49,423 nt of DNA from a virus: the IMG/VR virus record IMGVR_UViG_3300009104_000031, positions 1 through 49,423 of that record; one strand, 5' to 3'. The notes below the pieces were generated by a model, which saw only the letters and a list, made by a program, of their open reading frames with translations, was not told the origin of the DNA and ran no database searches. Of the stretch, positions 32,435 through 40,512 are shown piece by piece (the stretch's first letter is position 1; each line of letters opens with the position of its first letter). A program made the position numbers and the translations under genes.

Positions 32435-33322
32435 TTATTGTCCTTTAATTTCTTCGCTGGGTTGATGACTATATTTAATTTCTTTAGTCTCACCCTTTTC
32501 GTTATATTTATTATTTATAAGAGCGTTAGCGTTTTCAACCTGATTATTTAATAAAATATTCTCTGGTTTAACACTTTCAGGTATGCCTAATTGCTCTAGT
32601 CTTTCTTGGTCTTTCTTACCTGTATAACCAATTCTTAAATCGTTCCATTTCTTTTCTGCTACGATCTGCATTTGGTTATTCATTTTTGTACAATATTCAG
32701 TAGCTATTGATAACACCTCATCTTGTTGAGGTGGTTCTAACATTGCAATGGAATCAAGGTTACCTGAACCGATTCGGCCGTATGCCATAATTTCCATAGC
32801 AGATTGTTTAGCCATTCTTATAGTCCAATATTCTTTTTCTTGCTCTTCTTCCTTCTCTTTATTACCAAATACTTCAAGCAAAGGAGTACCATCTTTTAAC
32901 TGATTCAATTTAGGGTCAGCAAGGAACTCTTTTATTAATTCCATTACACTATTCTTTTCTGCAATAGCATTTTCTTCATTTTTCTGGAACTTCCGTAAGT
33001 CTTTCTTAACATTCAAAATATCCATTTCAATATATTCTTTTTCATACTTATCGTCTGTAGCAGATAATCTAGCTTGTTCTTGGGCTAATTCTATTTCTTT
33101 TCTTTTTCGTTCCCATTCACAATGTAACCAAGCGTCTTGTCTTGTTTGTAATTCTCTAAACCATTGTTTAAGCATTTGGTATGGCGTTATCATAGAACGA
33201 CCAATAAAATGCTTTATCTTAAATTTAGGATTGGCACCGCTAACCTTTTCCTCAGCGAATTCTATAATTTCATCATCTGTAAGTGGTTTGGTTAATGCGC
33301 CGTTAGCTTTCTTTTCATCCAT
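32435..33322 (-). CDS. hypothetical coiled-coil structural protein
   Basis: The 295-aa protein is Lys/Glu-rich and strongly helical. Residues about 55-150 form a long charged coiled coil (RKRKEIELAQEQARL...KKDLRKFQKNEENA), and a PYQMLKQWFRELQ segment and a C-terminal helix add to it. No signal peptide. It lies three bases before the 261-aa structural gene and after the 472-aa protein. Probably a tail or fibre-assembly component; no family recognised. Confidence 0.6.
   Translation of the reverse strand: MDEKKANGALTKPLTDDEIIEFAEEKVSGANPKFKIKHFIGRSMITPYQMLKQWFRELQTRQDAWLHCEWERKRKEIELAQEQARLSATDDKYEKEYIEMDILNVKKDLRKFQKNEENAIAEKNSVMELIKEFLADPKLNQLKDGTPLLEVFGNKEKEEEQEKEYWTIRMAKQSAMEIMAYGRIGSGNLDSIAMLEPPQQDEVLSIATEYCTKMNNQMQIVAEKKWNDLRIGYTGKKDQERLEQLGIPESVKPENILLNNQVENANALINNKYNEKGETKEIKYSHQPSEEIKGQ
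32512..32519 (-). promoter_or_regulatory. exact late-promoter box inside the coiled-coil gene
   Basis: TATAAATA on the minus strand, about 80 bases upstream of the 261-aa gene and inside the 3' end of the upstream gene. It could drive the 261-aa gene separately; inside a coding region, it could also be chance in AT-rich DNA. Confidence 0.45.
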
Positions 33323-33356
33323 AATATTGTCTCCTTCAATTATATATATAAACTTT

Positions 33357-34775
33357 TTAAGTACGCCAGCCGCAATGTCCTGAAGATTGTCCTGCTTGAG
33401 CAGTAGGTGCTAAACCTGATGGATCAGCTGTTCCAGTATTACTTGCATAATACCATTTGTGTGAACCATTATTTTGTAATCCGTTATATTCACCTAACAT
33501 ATATTGCCAATCTTGTCCCATAGAGAAGTTTTCCTCTCCGTTGTTTTGTCTTGGACGACCAACATTACCTGCGTTAGTATCGTTTGTTAAATTCCATTGT
33601 CTGTAAGTGTAACCACCTGAATATTCTCCTTCATTACCACCGTAACCAAGTCTATGTTTTGAAGGAATTCCTTTTTGTTGTCCGTGTTGACCCCATTGAG
33701 TTGAACTAGCAGCTGTATCATTACTATAATTCATTTTTCTACCACCACCATTATCCCAAGCGTAACCATAATCTTTATCAGAAAATGCTGAACATTGAGT
33801 TGTTAATGCACTTAAACCTAAATTACCTTGTCTGCATTCAGTTGTCATATTAAACTTATCAACGTTAGCTGAACCTGGACCACCACCAAATATATAAAGC
33901 ACTTCGTGTTCTTTAAATACCGTACCTAAATCCATTCTTGAATTGTACATATCAAAAGCGGAATTGTGAGACTTACTTGTCTCATTGTACATATGAAATG
34001 CTGACATTCTACTTGAAGATGTTGAGTGAGCATTATCTGTAGGTGTTGAGAATAAGAAATAAGTTGTTGCATTATTTCCACCAGAAGTATATGAACCTGG
34101 ATAATCCAGATTATCTCCTAAATTTGCTGATTGATCGTTATGATGATATGTTCTATGTACTGATTTCCAAGGAGAACCTGATTTATAACCTGCAAAGGTA
34201 TAGCATACATTAATAATTTGTCTATATCTCCACAATGCACCTGAAGAAGTTAAATCTTTAAAACCTTGAGTATTTAAATAATTTCCCCAACCATTTGCTG
34301 TAACCGTTGAGTGGTACATATCCACCATATCGTTCATAGTATGCTTGTATAATTTTGGCGGCCAAGAAGCTTGACCTACTCTTGTTGAACCACCTATACA
34401 ATACATATTTTGGAAATTGGCACTAGCCATATTTTGTTGAGTTGGTGTTGAGCCGTGTTGACCTCCACCGTGTGCTTCACCTACTGAACCGCCACCTCCT
34501 ATTTCAGAAGTGTCATTACCTGTTCCAGTATATGCATTGGTACCAGAAAAATATCCTCTAAACTTATCTCTATAAGTATCTGATTCGTGTTGTGCTAATG
34601 TTCTAATACCAAATTCTGGACCACCAAGATTAGTATTACCAAAATTACTATTTGCTGTTCTAATTGTTTGGTCTTTGGATACGGCAGAACGTACAAATCC
34701 ACCTCTAAACCCAATGATTGAGTTATTTGATCTTCTTGATTCGTTACGTCCGTGAATTGGTCCTGGTAAACTCAT
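33357..34775 (-). CDS. putative tail-fibre or virion structural protein, Gly/Asn/Ser-rich
   Basis: The 472-aa protein is rich in Gly, Asn, Ser, Tyr and Trp, with recurrent short aromatic-glycine motifs (GYAWDNGGGRK, GGYTYRQWNL, HKWYYASN). It reads like a surface-exposed beta-rich adhesin, and no enzymatic motif is evident. It lies between the 1300-aa fibre region and the helical protein. A receptor-binding or fibre-tip role is likely but unproved. It has no exact late box and would be read through from upstream. Confidence 0.65.
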   Translation of the reverse strand: MSLPGPIHGRNESRRSNNSIIGFRGGFVRSAVSKDQTIRTANSNFGNTNLGGPEFGIRTLAQHESDTYRDKFRGYFSGTNAYTGTGNDTSEIGGGGSVGEAHGGGQHGSTPTQQNMASANFQNMYCIGGSTRVGQASWPPKLYKHTMNDMVDMYHSTVTANGWGNYLNTQGFKDLTSSGALWRYRQIINVCYTFAGYKSGSPWKSVHRTYHHNDQSANLGDNLDYPGSYTSGGNNATTYFLFSTPTDNAHSTSSSRMSAFHMYNETSKSHNSAFDMYNSRMDLGTVFKEHEVLYIFGGGPGSANVDKFNMTTECRQGNLGLSALTTQCSAFSDKDYGYAWDNGGGRKMNYSNDTAASSTQWGQHGQQKGIPSKHRLGYGGNEGEYSGGYTYRQWNLTNDTNAGNVGRPRQNNGEENFSMGQDWQYMLGEYNGLQNNGSHKWYYASNTGTADPSGLAPTAQAGQSSGHCGWRT

Positions 34776-34830
34776 TACTTCTCCTGTACTTGAAATTTAG
34801 TATTTAGCTTATATTCTATATATAAAACTA

Positions 34831-35190
34831 TTAACTTAATTCCTCGTAAGAAACAACTAATTCTAGTCTTGAAGCTGTAGAAGCACCCGCTCTTATTGAG
34901 TCTCCTTCTTCAAGATAGATAGATGAATTCTTATCAGAAATAACCAAAGTAGTGTTACCTGGTACGTTAATAGTAGAAGCTAAATTCCAGTCAGTAGAAC
35001 CATCATAATAACTGCAAGTTACCGTAGTATCAGTACCAGCTATGTTTGAACATATGATACAATTTACTTTATAAACTTTATTTGAACTACCAGCATTACT
35101 TAAAATAGCTGTTGTAGTAGTTGTTCCTAAAGCTGCACCTACAGATTTACCTGTGATCGTTGCGACGTTTACTATATTTGGAGCTGCCAT
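34831..35190 (-). CDS. small beta-sandwich virion protein
   Basis: The 119-aa protein has a profile of alternating strands: MAAPNIVNVATITGKSVG, a YKVNCIICSNIAG strand, an LASTINVPGNTTLVISDKNSSIYLEEGDSIRAGA stretch and a SRLELVVSYEELS end. The same layout (strand pair, acidic GDxxR turn, V-E-S C-terminus) occurs in the 115-aa gene at 39582-39929, so the two are probably paralogues. It sits next to the large fibre gene and may be a fibre-attached or baseplate protein. A near-consensus late box GATAAATA lies about 25 bases upstream. Confidence 0.6.
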   Translation of the reverse strand: MAAPNIVNVATITGKSVGAALGTTTTTAILSNAGSSNKVYKVNCIICSNIAGTDTTVTCSYYDGSTDWNLASTINVPGNTTLVISDKNSSIYLEEGDSIRAGASTASRLELVVSYEELS

Positions 35191-35223
35191 ATTTTTTCCT
35201 TTTTAATCCTTTTATTATTTATC

Positions 35224-38200
35224 CTACCCGAAAACAATAGCGGCTGCTATCGCTTTACCCATTGAAATTCCACCTAGACCTGAAGCGAAATTAGCTCTTG
35301 TCATTTTTCTAACTGCTGTAGCTGAGGCGTCATATATTAAAAGTGTATCAGCGTCATTAACCGTTGCTTCTGCTGTACGACCAGATATTGGATCTGAATT
35401 AGTATCAACATAACTCTTAACTGCTTGTTCAGTTGGTACGGCAACATCACTATTACCAGCAAGTGTTCCGTCTGTACTAAACTCGTTAATCATTGCACCA
35501 ATTTGAGCACCAATAGAACCTAGTTGTAATTCAGTTAGTCCAGAAAGGTTAAATGCGTCTGCATTCAATGTAGCAGTACCTGTAGCCTGGTCAACTCTAA
35601 ATTGAGGACCTACTCTAAAGTTACCTGCTTGGTCAGTAGAAGTGAAATAACATCTACCTCCACTTAACTCGGTTGTCTCTTTTGATTGGTCAGCAGGTTG
35701 AGTCACCCCTACACTATTTGGATAATTTGTATCTGCATATGAACCTGTTCCTATGTGTAAGAAATCGTGACCTGTTAATCTAATATTAGAGAAATCACTT
35801 CTTACATTAACACTTACATTATTTGCAACTGGTGTAGTTGTTAATGTTATTTCTGAACCAATTTTAACCGTTGCTCTTTGGTTACTTGTATCTTCGTCTG
35901 TAACCGCTACAACAGCATAGTTTTTACCACCGTTTCCTACTGGAACTACTCCTAAACCATTTGATGATACATCATTGAAAATTGTAATTAAATCGGTAAC
36001 TCTTGTAGTTGAACCGTTTTCACCATCTGAAGCTGTATATGATTGAGTTGTAACCACAGGAGATTGACCTGTAGTCCAAGCTGAGTTAACTAATATTTTG
36101 GTATTAATTATATCTTTAACTTTATTAAATACTGCAACTGCATATGTTCTTTCTGTAGCGTCTGCCAATTGTGATACAGCACCTACCCAATATTTACGAG
36201 CATACTCTTTTGTTAAATCTGCATTATCATTTGCCAAATCGGCAACTAAAGCGTCAACGGTATAACCTACGTCTCTTTCACATTTAATATGTCTTTCAGA
36301 AGTGTGAGCACCTGGATATGTGGTATCAAACCACGACATTGCTTCATCTTTAATAAATTCTTTGTTAGCAGAAATCAATGCTGAAGCGTTAGGCATTGCA
36401 CCGTAATTAAATTCTATATTTGAACCAACTGAAATTTTACCTGCTGTTCCTAATGTTCCATCAGAAGAGTCTACTCTTATTAAATAACCTGTTTGACCTG
36501 AAATTGCATTTGTTGGTATAAATGTTCCAGCACTTGAATATGCACTAAAACCTGAAGTATCAACACTTGTACCACCAACGGTACTTGCTAATTCAAAAGT
36601 ATTTGTTGCAACACTTTTAACAAAGTATTTGTTCCCATTTAATTGAGTCATACCTGCAACATCTTTAATCGTCACCTCATTACCATTTGATAATCCGTGA
36701 GAAGCTGATGTTACCACACCTGGGTTTGCTTGAGTCACCCCTGTTATTGTTTTGGCAGTTGTAAATTCTCCGCCAGTTGTATTAAGTGTAAATGTATAAG
36801 CTGTTGAACTTGAATCTAATCCGTTAACAACCTCACCTCTACTAAAAAGTCCTGTAATTGAATCTATTTGTAATTTTCTAGTTGATGTAACCGAACCTAC
36901 TACCGTTGCTGTTGCACCTGAAGTAGCACCTGTTAGAGTATCACCGACTGCAACAGCGGTTACTCCTGAAAGTGTTGCAGCTTGGAATACTAATTCTTTT
37001 CCTCTTGCAACTATGGTTACTGGCGTTTCATCTGGATCTGTTCCTTGAGCATAAGCACCATATTCTCCGTAAGCATTACAACAATTACAACATCTTAATG
37101 TTGCACCTGAATCAGCTTCATAACCTTTATCACAATAATATGTAAATACTGATACTAACTCAGCACGAGCACCGTTTAATGCGTGAACTCCTTTACCGTC
37201 TGAATTGACCTGTGTAAAGTCATTTGCAAGCATTGATTTATAACCACTTGCTTGAGCGTCACCATCAATATATAAACCTGTAGTACCTGTATTAACAGAA
37301 GTACAATTTTGAATATATGGTGATGTAGTTGTAATTGCACCACTTGGATCTAAAGCAAAAACTTTAGCGCCGTTGTACATTCCTGTGAAAGTCATTTGTC
37401 GAACATTAACATTGTTGTTAACCAAAAACATTGTTGTTGTGTTATTAGCTTCTAGTGTTGCAACGTCGCAAGTTAATGCTGGAGCGCCACCGCCACCTAA
37501 TACTGAATCGGCAATTGTAATTGTATCGTTTACTGCATAGTTAGCACCACCAAAAGTTGGTGTTACCGTTATTGTAGATGAACCGTCAATTACTACGGTT
37601 ACTTTTAAACCTGAACCAGAACCACTTGATGTTGTTGCAACATTTGTATATGTTCCTGGTGTTCTTGAAGCATTGTTAGCACCTATTGTGTCAACCGTTT
37701 TTACTTCTGTTGAAGTTGCGTCTGAAGGCTCTACTCTTGCACCTCTTAATGAGTCACCTTGCATTGCTGTACCAGCTTTTAAGATAATTGGGAATTGCTC
37801 TTCATATGTTCCTTGATGAACTTCTATAATATCACCCATTGCTACCGTATCAACCGTAAATGTTAAATTTGCTGTTGAATTTCCTATATTTGCTAAAGCA
37901 ATTGTTCCTGTATTTCCTTCTGTCCAACCATCACCATTGTTAACTATTGTAACCGTTGGAGTAGATGAACCGTCTGTAGTTACGTCAGCAGTTGTACCTG
38001 AAGATGAACCACCTGTTACCGCTACTCCTCTATATGTACCTGGAGTACCACCCGTACCACCTGCTATTGAAGTAATTTGACCAATACCGCTTGTTGAACA
38101 AGTATCAGCTGCGTGTTTAATTGTTGCAAAAGGTAATTCTAAAGTACCTGGATTTGTATCTGAACCATTTACTGAAACGTGATATTTGTTTCCAACTTCT

Positions 38201-39126
38201 TCTTTTGCATATAATAATCCTGTACCATCTTTATCTACTATTAATTTTTGTCCTGCACGACCAATTGATAATGCTTCACCTGAAACAGAACCTCTAACAA
38301 TTATATCACCTTGCGTTGCTAATACACCTGCAGGATCACCTTGCGTGTATAATTCCCAATTGTCTCCTAAACCTGTTGGTAAAACACCAGCGACTACATC
38401 TTGTTTTGCTCTGTAAGTTGAATTTTGATAAATTACCGTTTCGCCTGGTTTGTAAGTTGAACCAGCAGCCCAAGTACCTTGTAAAGAAACTCCTTGAACT
38501 AATAAATCTGCATAAGAAGTATTTGAAGGTAATTGTCCAGCAGAAGTATCTACTTTCATTACATAGGTATTTCCACCGTATATAACTACGTGTCCTATTT
38601 TGTAAGCAGTACCACTTGACCAAGTACCTTGAGCACTATAACCAGTTGTTAAAACTTCCCAATAAGAAGTGTTGTTATATGGTGTTTGACCTGTTGCTGC
38701 TTGAATATTTACATATGAATAACCACCATAGGTAACTATATCACCAATTTGGTATGCTGTTCCAGAGGCATATGAATCCTCAAATTCTACACCGCCGACA
38801 TATGTTGTAAATTTTGTTGTATCTAATACTGCTGAACTTGATGTATGAGCAGTTGTACAAATAAAAACACTTGCACCGTGTTTAACTAAATCGTTTACTT
38901 TATAGGCAGTTGAATTAGCGTGAGCACCTTTCCAATCGGTACCGCCTACCATTTCCTCCCATTTAGTAGCTGCTAAATCTGTAGCAAAAGTTCCTGATGT
39001 GTGATTTGTTTTACAAACATACGCTGAACCACCGTGTTTAACAACATCATCAACAACGTAAGTTGTTGTTGTAGCCCAATCGCCTTTCCATACAAATTTA
39101 ATTCTACCTAATACAAAATCTGCCAT
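35224..39126 (-). CDS. large tail fibre with five N-terminal carbohydrate-binding-like repeats
   Basis: The 1300-aa protein begins with five repeats of about 50 residues (about 9-60, 61-110, 111-163, 164-213, 214-268). Each has the form W/Y-x-A/S-G-T-x-Y-x-x-G/D-D-x-V-x-H/Y-G-x-x-Y, resembling CBM5/12 chitin-binding modules. A long Thr/Ser/Gly/Asn-rich beta-helix-like region follows, including HQGTYEEQFPIILK and RGARVEPSD that recall pectate-lyase-type repeats, then a more mixed C-terminus ending in MGKAIAAAIVFG. It is the main candidate receptor-binding fibre. Its C-terminal IVFG end is shared with the 139-aa fibre gene upstream. Confidence 0.85.
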   Translation of the reverse strand: MADFVLGRIKFVWKGDWATTTTYVVDDVVKHGGSAYVCKTNHTSGTFATDLAATKWEEMVGGTDWKGAHANSTAYKVNDLVKHGASVFICTTAHTSSSAVLDTTKFTTYVGGVEFEDSYASGTAYQIGDIVTYGGYSYVNIQAATGQTPYNNTSYWEVLTTGYSAQGTWSSGTAYKIGHVVIYGGNTYVMKVDTSAGQLPSNTSYADLLVQGVSLQGTWAAGSTYKPGETVIYQNSTYRAKQDVVAGVLPTGLGDNWELYTQGDPAGVLATQGDIIVRGSVSGEALSIGRAGQKLIVDKDGTGLLYAKEEVGNKYHVSVNGSDTNPGTLELPFATIKHAADTCSTSGIGQITSIAGGTGGTPGTYRGVAVTGGSSSGTTADVTTDGSSTPTVTIVNNGDGWTEGNTGTIALANIGNSTANLTFTVDTVAMGDIIEVHQGTYEEQFPIILKAGTAMQGDSLRGARVEPSDATSTEVKTVDTIGANNASRTPGTYTNVATTSSGSGSGLKVTVVIDGSSTITVTPTFGGANYAVNDTITIADSVLGGGGAPALTCDVATLEANNTTTMFLVNNNVNVRQMTFTGMYNGAKVFALDPSGAITTTSPYIQNCTSVNTGTTGLYIDGDAQASGYKSMLANDFTQVNSDGKGVHALNGARAELVSVFTYYCDKGYEADSGATLRCCNCCNAYGEYGAYAQGTDPDETPVTIVARGKELVFQAATLSGVTAVAVGDTLTGATSGATATVVGSVTSTRKLQIDSITGLFSRGEVVNGLDSSSTAYTFTLNTTGGEFTTAKTITGVTQANPGVVTSASHGLSNGNEVTIKDVAGMTQLNGNKYFVKSVATNTFELASTVGGTSVDTSGFSAYSSAGTFIPTNAISGQTGYLIRVDSSDGTLGTAGKISVGSNIEFNYGAMPNASALISANKEFIKDEAMSWFDTTYPGAHTSERHIKCERDVGYTVDALVADLANDNADLTKEYARKYWVGAVSQLADATERTYAVAVFNKVKDIINTKILVNSAWTTGQSPVVTTQSYTASDGENGSTTRVTDLITIFNDVSSNGLGVVPVGNGGKNYAVVAVTDEDTSNQRATVKIGSEITLTTTPVANNVSVNVRSDFSNIRLTGHDFLHIGTGSYADTNYPNSVGVTQPADQSKETTELSGGRCYFTSTDQAGNFRVGPQFRVDQATGTATLNADAFNLSGLTELQLGSIGAQIGAMINEFSTDGTLAGNSDVAVPTEQAVKSYVDTNSDPISGRTAEATVNDADTLLIYDASATAVRKMTRANFASGLGGISMGKAIAAAIVFG

Positions 39127-39136
39127 TTGTTATCCT

Positions 39137-39520
39137 TTATCCGTTTGACTTCCAATTTCTTGTTGCACCATCTTGCTGACTTGCATAACTATAATCACCA
39201 AAATATTTTGCAACCAAATATCCATCTGCATTTAAATAATAAGTCAGTTTAATATCATCTACACGAACTTGCTGATAAAGTTGTCCTGATACGGTACCTT
39301 TAGCAGCGTCATTATTTGTCCCAGCAACTAATCCAGATAAACCACTTATAGGAATACCTGAACCATCTGATAGGTTGACCGTTGCGTTTTCAGTTAAGAA
39401 AACCCTGCTATATGTTAAAAGTCCATCAGCGTCCACTTTTAATCCGTGAAATGCTGAACTCGCTACCGTTAAGTTATTTTGTAGTGAAGTAGCAGCGGAT
39501 GATGTTGCAACATAAGCCAT
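39137..39520 (-). CDS. small virion structural protein
   Basis: The 127-aa protein is beta-rich: MAYVATSSAATSLQNN, VDADGLLTYSRVFL and KLTYYLNADGYLVAKYFGDYSY. No signal peptide or motif. It is preceded by three tandem exact late boxes, the densest late-promoter array in the window, so it may head an abundantly expressed fibre operon. It lies between the fibre genes and may be a fibre-adaptor or collar protein; function unknown. Confidence 0.6.
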   Translation of the reverse strand: MAYVATSSAATSLQNNLTVASSAFHGLKVDADGLLTYSRVFLTENATVNLSDGSGIPISGLSGLVAGTNNDAAKGTVSGQLYQQVRVDDIKLTYYLNADGYLVAKYFGDYSYASQQDGATRNWKSNG

Positions 39521-39545
39521 TTAGTCTATAACCTTTTAATTCTAT

Positions 39546-39573
39546 TATTTATACTATTTATATTATATTTATA
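39546..39573 (-). promoter_or_regulatory. triple tandem T4-type late promoter
   Basis: Three exact TATAAATA boxes on the minus strand at 39546-39553, 39555-39562 and 39566-39573 (9 and 11 bases apart, gaps of one and three bases). They lie between the 115-aa and 127-aa genes; predicted leaders are about 20, 29 and 40 bases. This is the only array of adjacent late boxes in the window. Confidence 0.75.
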
Positions 39574-39581
39574 AGTTTTCA

Positions 39582-39929
39582 TTAACTAACTTCCAAAATA
39601 CTTGCAAACGCCTCAACATCTGGTAGAGACGAATCAATATTATACTCAGCAACCACTCTCAAAACATCACTTGCTTCTAAATTTATTGGTTTATCTAAAA
39701 CTAGAGTATTCTCAAAGTCAACTGAAGCTGATTTAATAATGTATTTAAATGTACTACCACCATCTATTGTAGCCATAACATCTACATTTGCTTGGTTGGT
39801 ATTAGATTTATTTGAAATATATAAAGCGTGTATTACGGCAGTTGAACCACCTGGACAAGTATATAAATTACCAGCTGATGAATTTACTACACCAACCGTC
39901 ATTCCTGCGTTTTTAAATGCTGAAGCCAT
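39582..39929 (-). CDS. small beta-sandwich virion protein
   Basis: The 115-aa protein: MASAFKNAGMTVGVV, VIHALYISNKSN, VDVMATIDGG, LVLDKPINLEASDVLRVVAEY. The profile parallels the 119-aa protein at 34831-35190, suggesting a repeated fibre or decoration module. Its start overlaps the end of the 139-aa gene by one base, so it is co-translated. No enzymatic signature; a virion role is inferred from context. Confidence 0.6.
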   Translation of the reverse strand: MASAFKNAGMTVGVVNSSAGNLYTCPGGSTAVIHALYISNKSNTNQANVDVMATIDGGSTFKYIIKSASVDFENTLVLDKPINLEASDVLRVVAEYNIDSSLPDVEAFASILEVS

Positions 39930-40348
39930 TAACTACCAAACACAATGCCATAGGCTAATGCGTCTCCTTCTCCAGCAATTGTATCTCCAGACGGCGTTAA
40001 AAAATTACCAGTAGTTATTATCGTTCCTGTTACGTTTGGTATAGTTACCGTTGCGTCCTGTGATGGATTAGTTGCTGTTAGATATGTTTCAAAAGCGTCG
40101 GATGTTCCTTCAAATATAATATCTGAATTGTTTAATTTAATATCGTAAGTTGTTTCTGCGCCTGAAGCAGTAACCTGTTGTAAGTTAATTGCAGCTGCAC
40201 CACCAACTTCTACAATATTATTAGAATTATCTCTACCATAAAATTTCTTATCGGCAAAGTTAACTGCTATCTCACCTTCTACCAAATCCGAGGTAGTTGG
40301 TATATCTGTCGCTGTAAACGATCTTTTTGGTTTAATAATTGTTGGCAT
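39929..40348 (-). CDS. short tail-fibre-like protein
   Basis: The 139-aa protein starts MPTIIKPKRSFTATDIPTT and SDLVEGEIAVNFADKKFYG, the typical N-terminal tail-attachment module of phage fibre proteins (Pro-Lys/Arg-Ser-Thr start, then an E-G-E-x-A-x-N box). It is much shorter than the 572-aa fibre that begins similarly. The C-terminus ALAYGIVFGS resembles the AIAAAIVFG end of the 1300-aa fibre. A reduced fibre or adaptor is likely. Confidence 0.65.
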   Translation of the reverse strand: MPTIIKPKRSFTATDIPTTSDLVEGEIAVNFADKKFYGRDNSNNIVEVGGAAAINLQQVTASGAETTYDIKLNNSDIIFEGTSDAFETYLTATNPSQDATVTIPNVTGTIITTGNFLTPSGDTIAGEGDALAYGIVFGS

Positions 40349-40356
40349 AATCTAAT

Positions 40357-40512
40357 TTATCCTGATAATGATGTTTTTCTTCTCTTTGGATATTTTTTTT
40401 TCTTTTTACTTTTTTTCTTTTTTTTAGGTTTTGTAGCTAAATTTTCATAACCACCAGTTAACCAGTTTGTAATTCTTTTTAAATCGCTTTCCATTTTTTG
40501 TAAAAAAGTCAT
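40357..40512 (-). CDS. 51-aa lysine-rich microprotein
   Basis: A 51-codon frame (MTFLQKMESDLKRI, TNWLTGGYENLA, then a 16-residue tail with about 12 Lys and a PKRR motif) lies between two fibre genes. Its ATG overlaps the stop of the upstream fibre as TAATG, the same arrangement as real genes nearby, and the stop falls 8 bases before the next gene. The basic tail suggests binding to DNA, RNA or membrane; function unknown. The precise overlap supports a real gene. Confidence 0.65.
   Translation of the reverse strand: MTFLQKMESDLKRITNWLTGGYENLATKPKKKKKSKKKKKYPKRRKTSLSG

Noticed and set aside
38336-38623. Overlapping frames (both strands) inside the large fibre repeats
   Set aside because: They mirror the repetitive coding of the five repeats and have Arg/Cys/Phe-rich or Leu-rich nonsense composition; shadows of the real gene.
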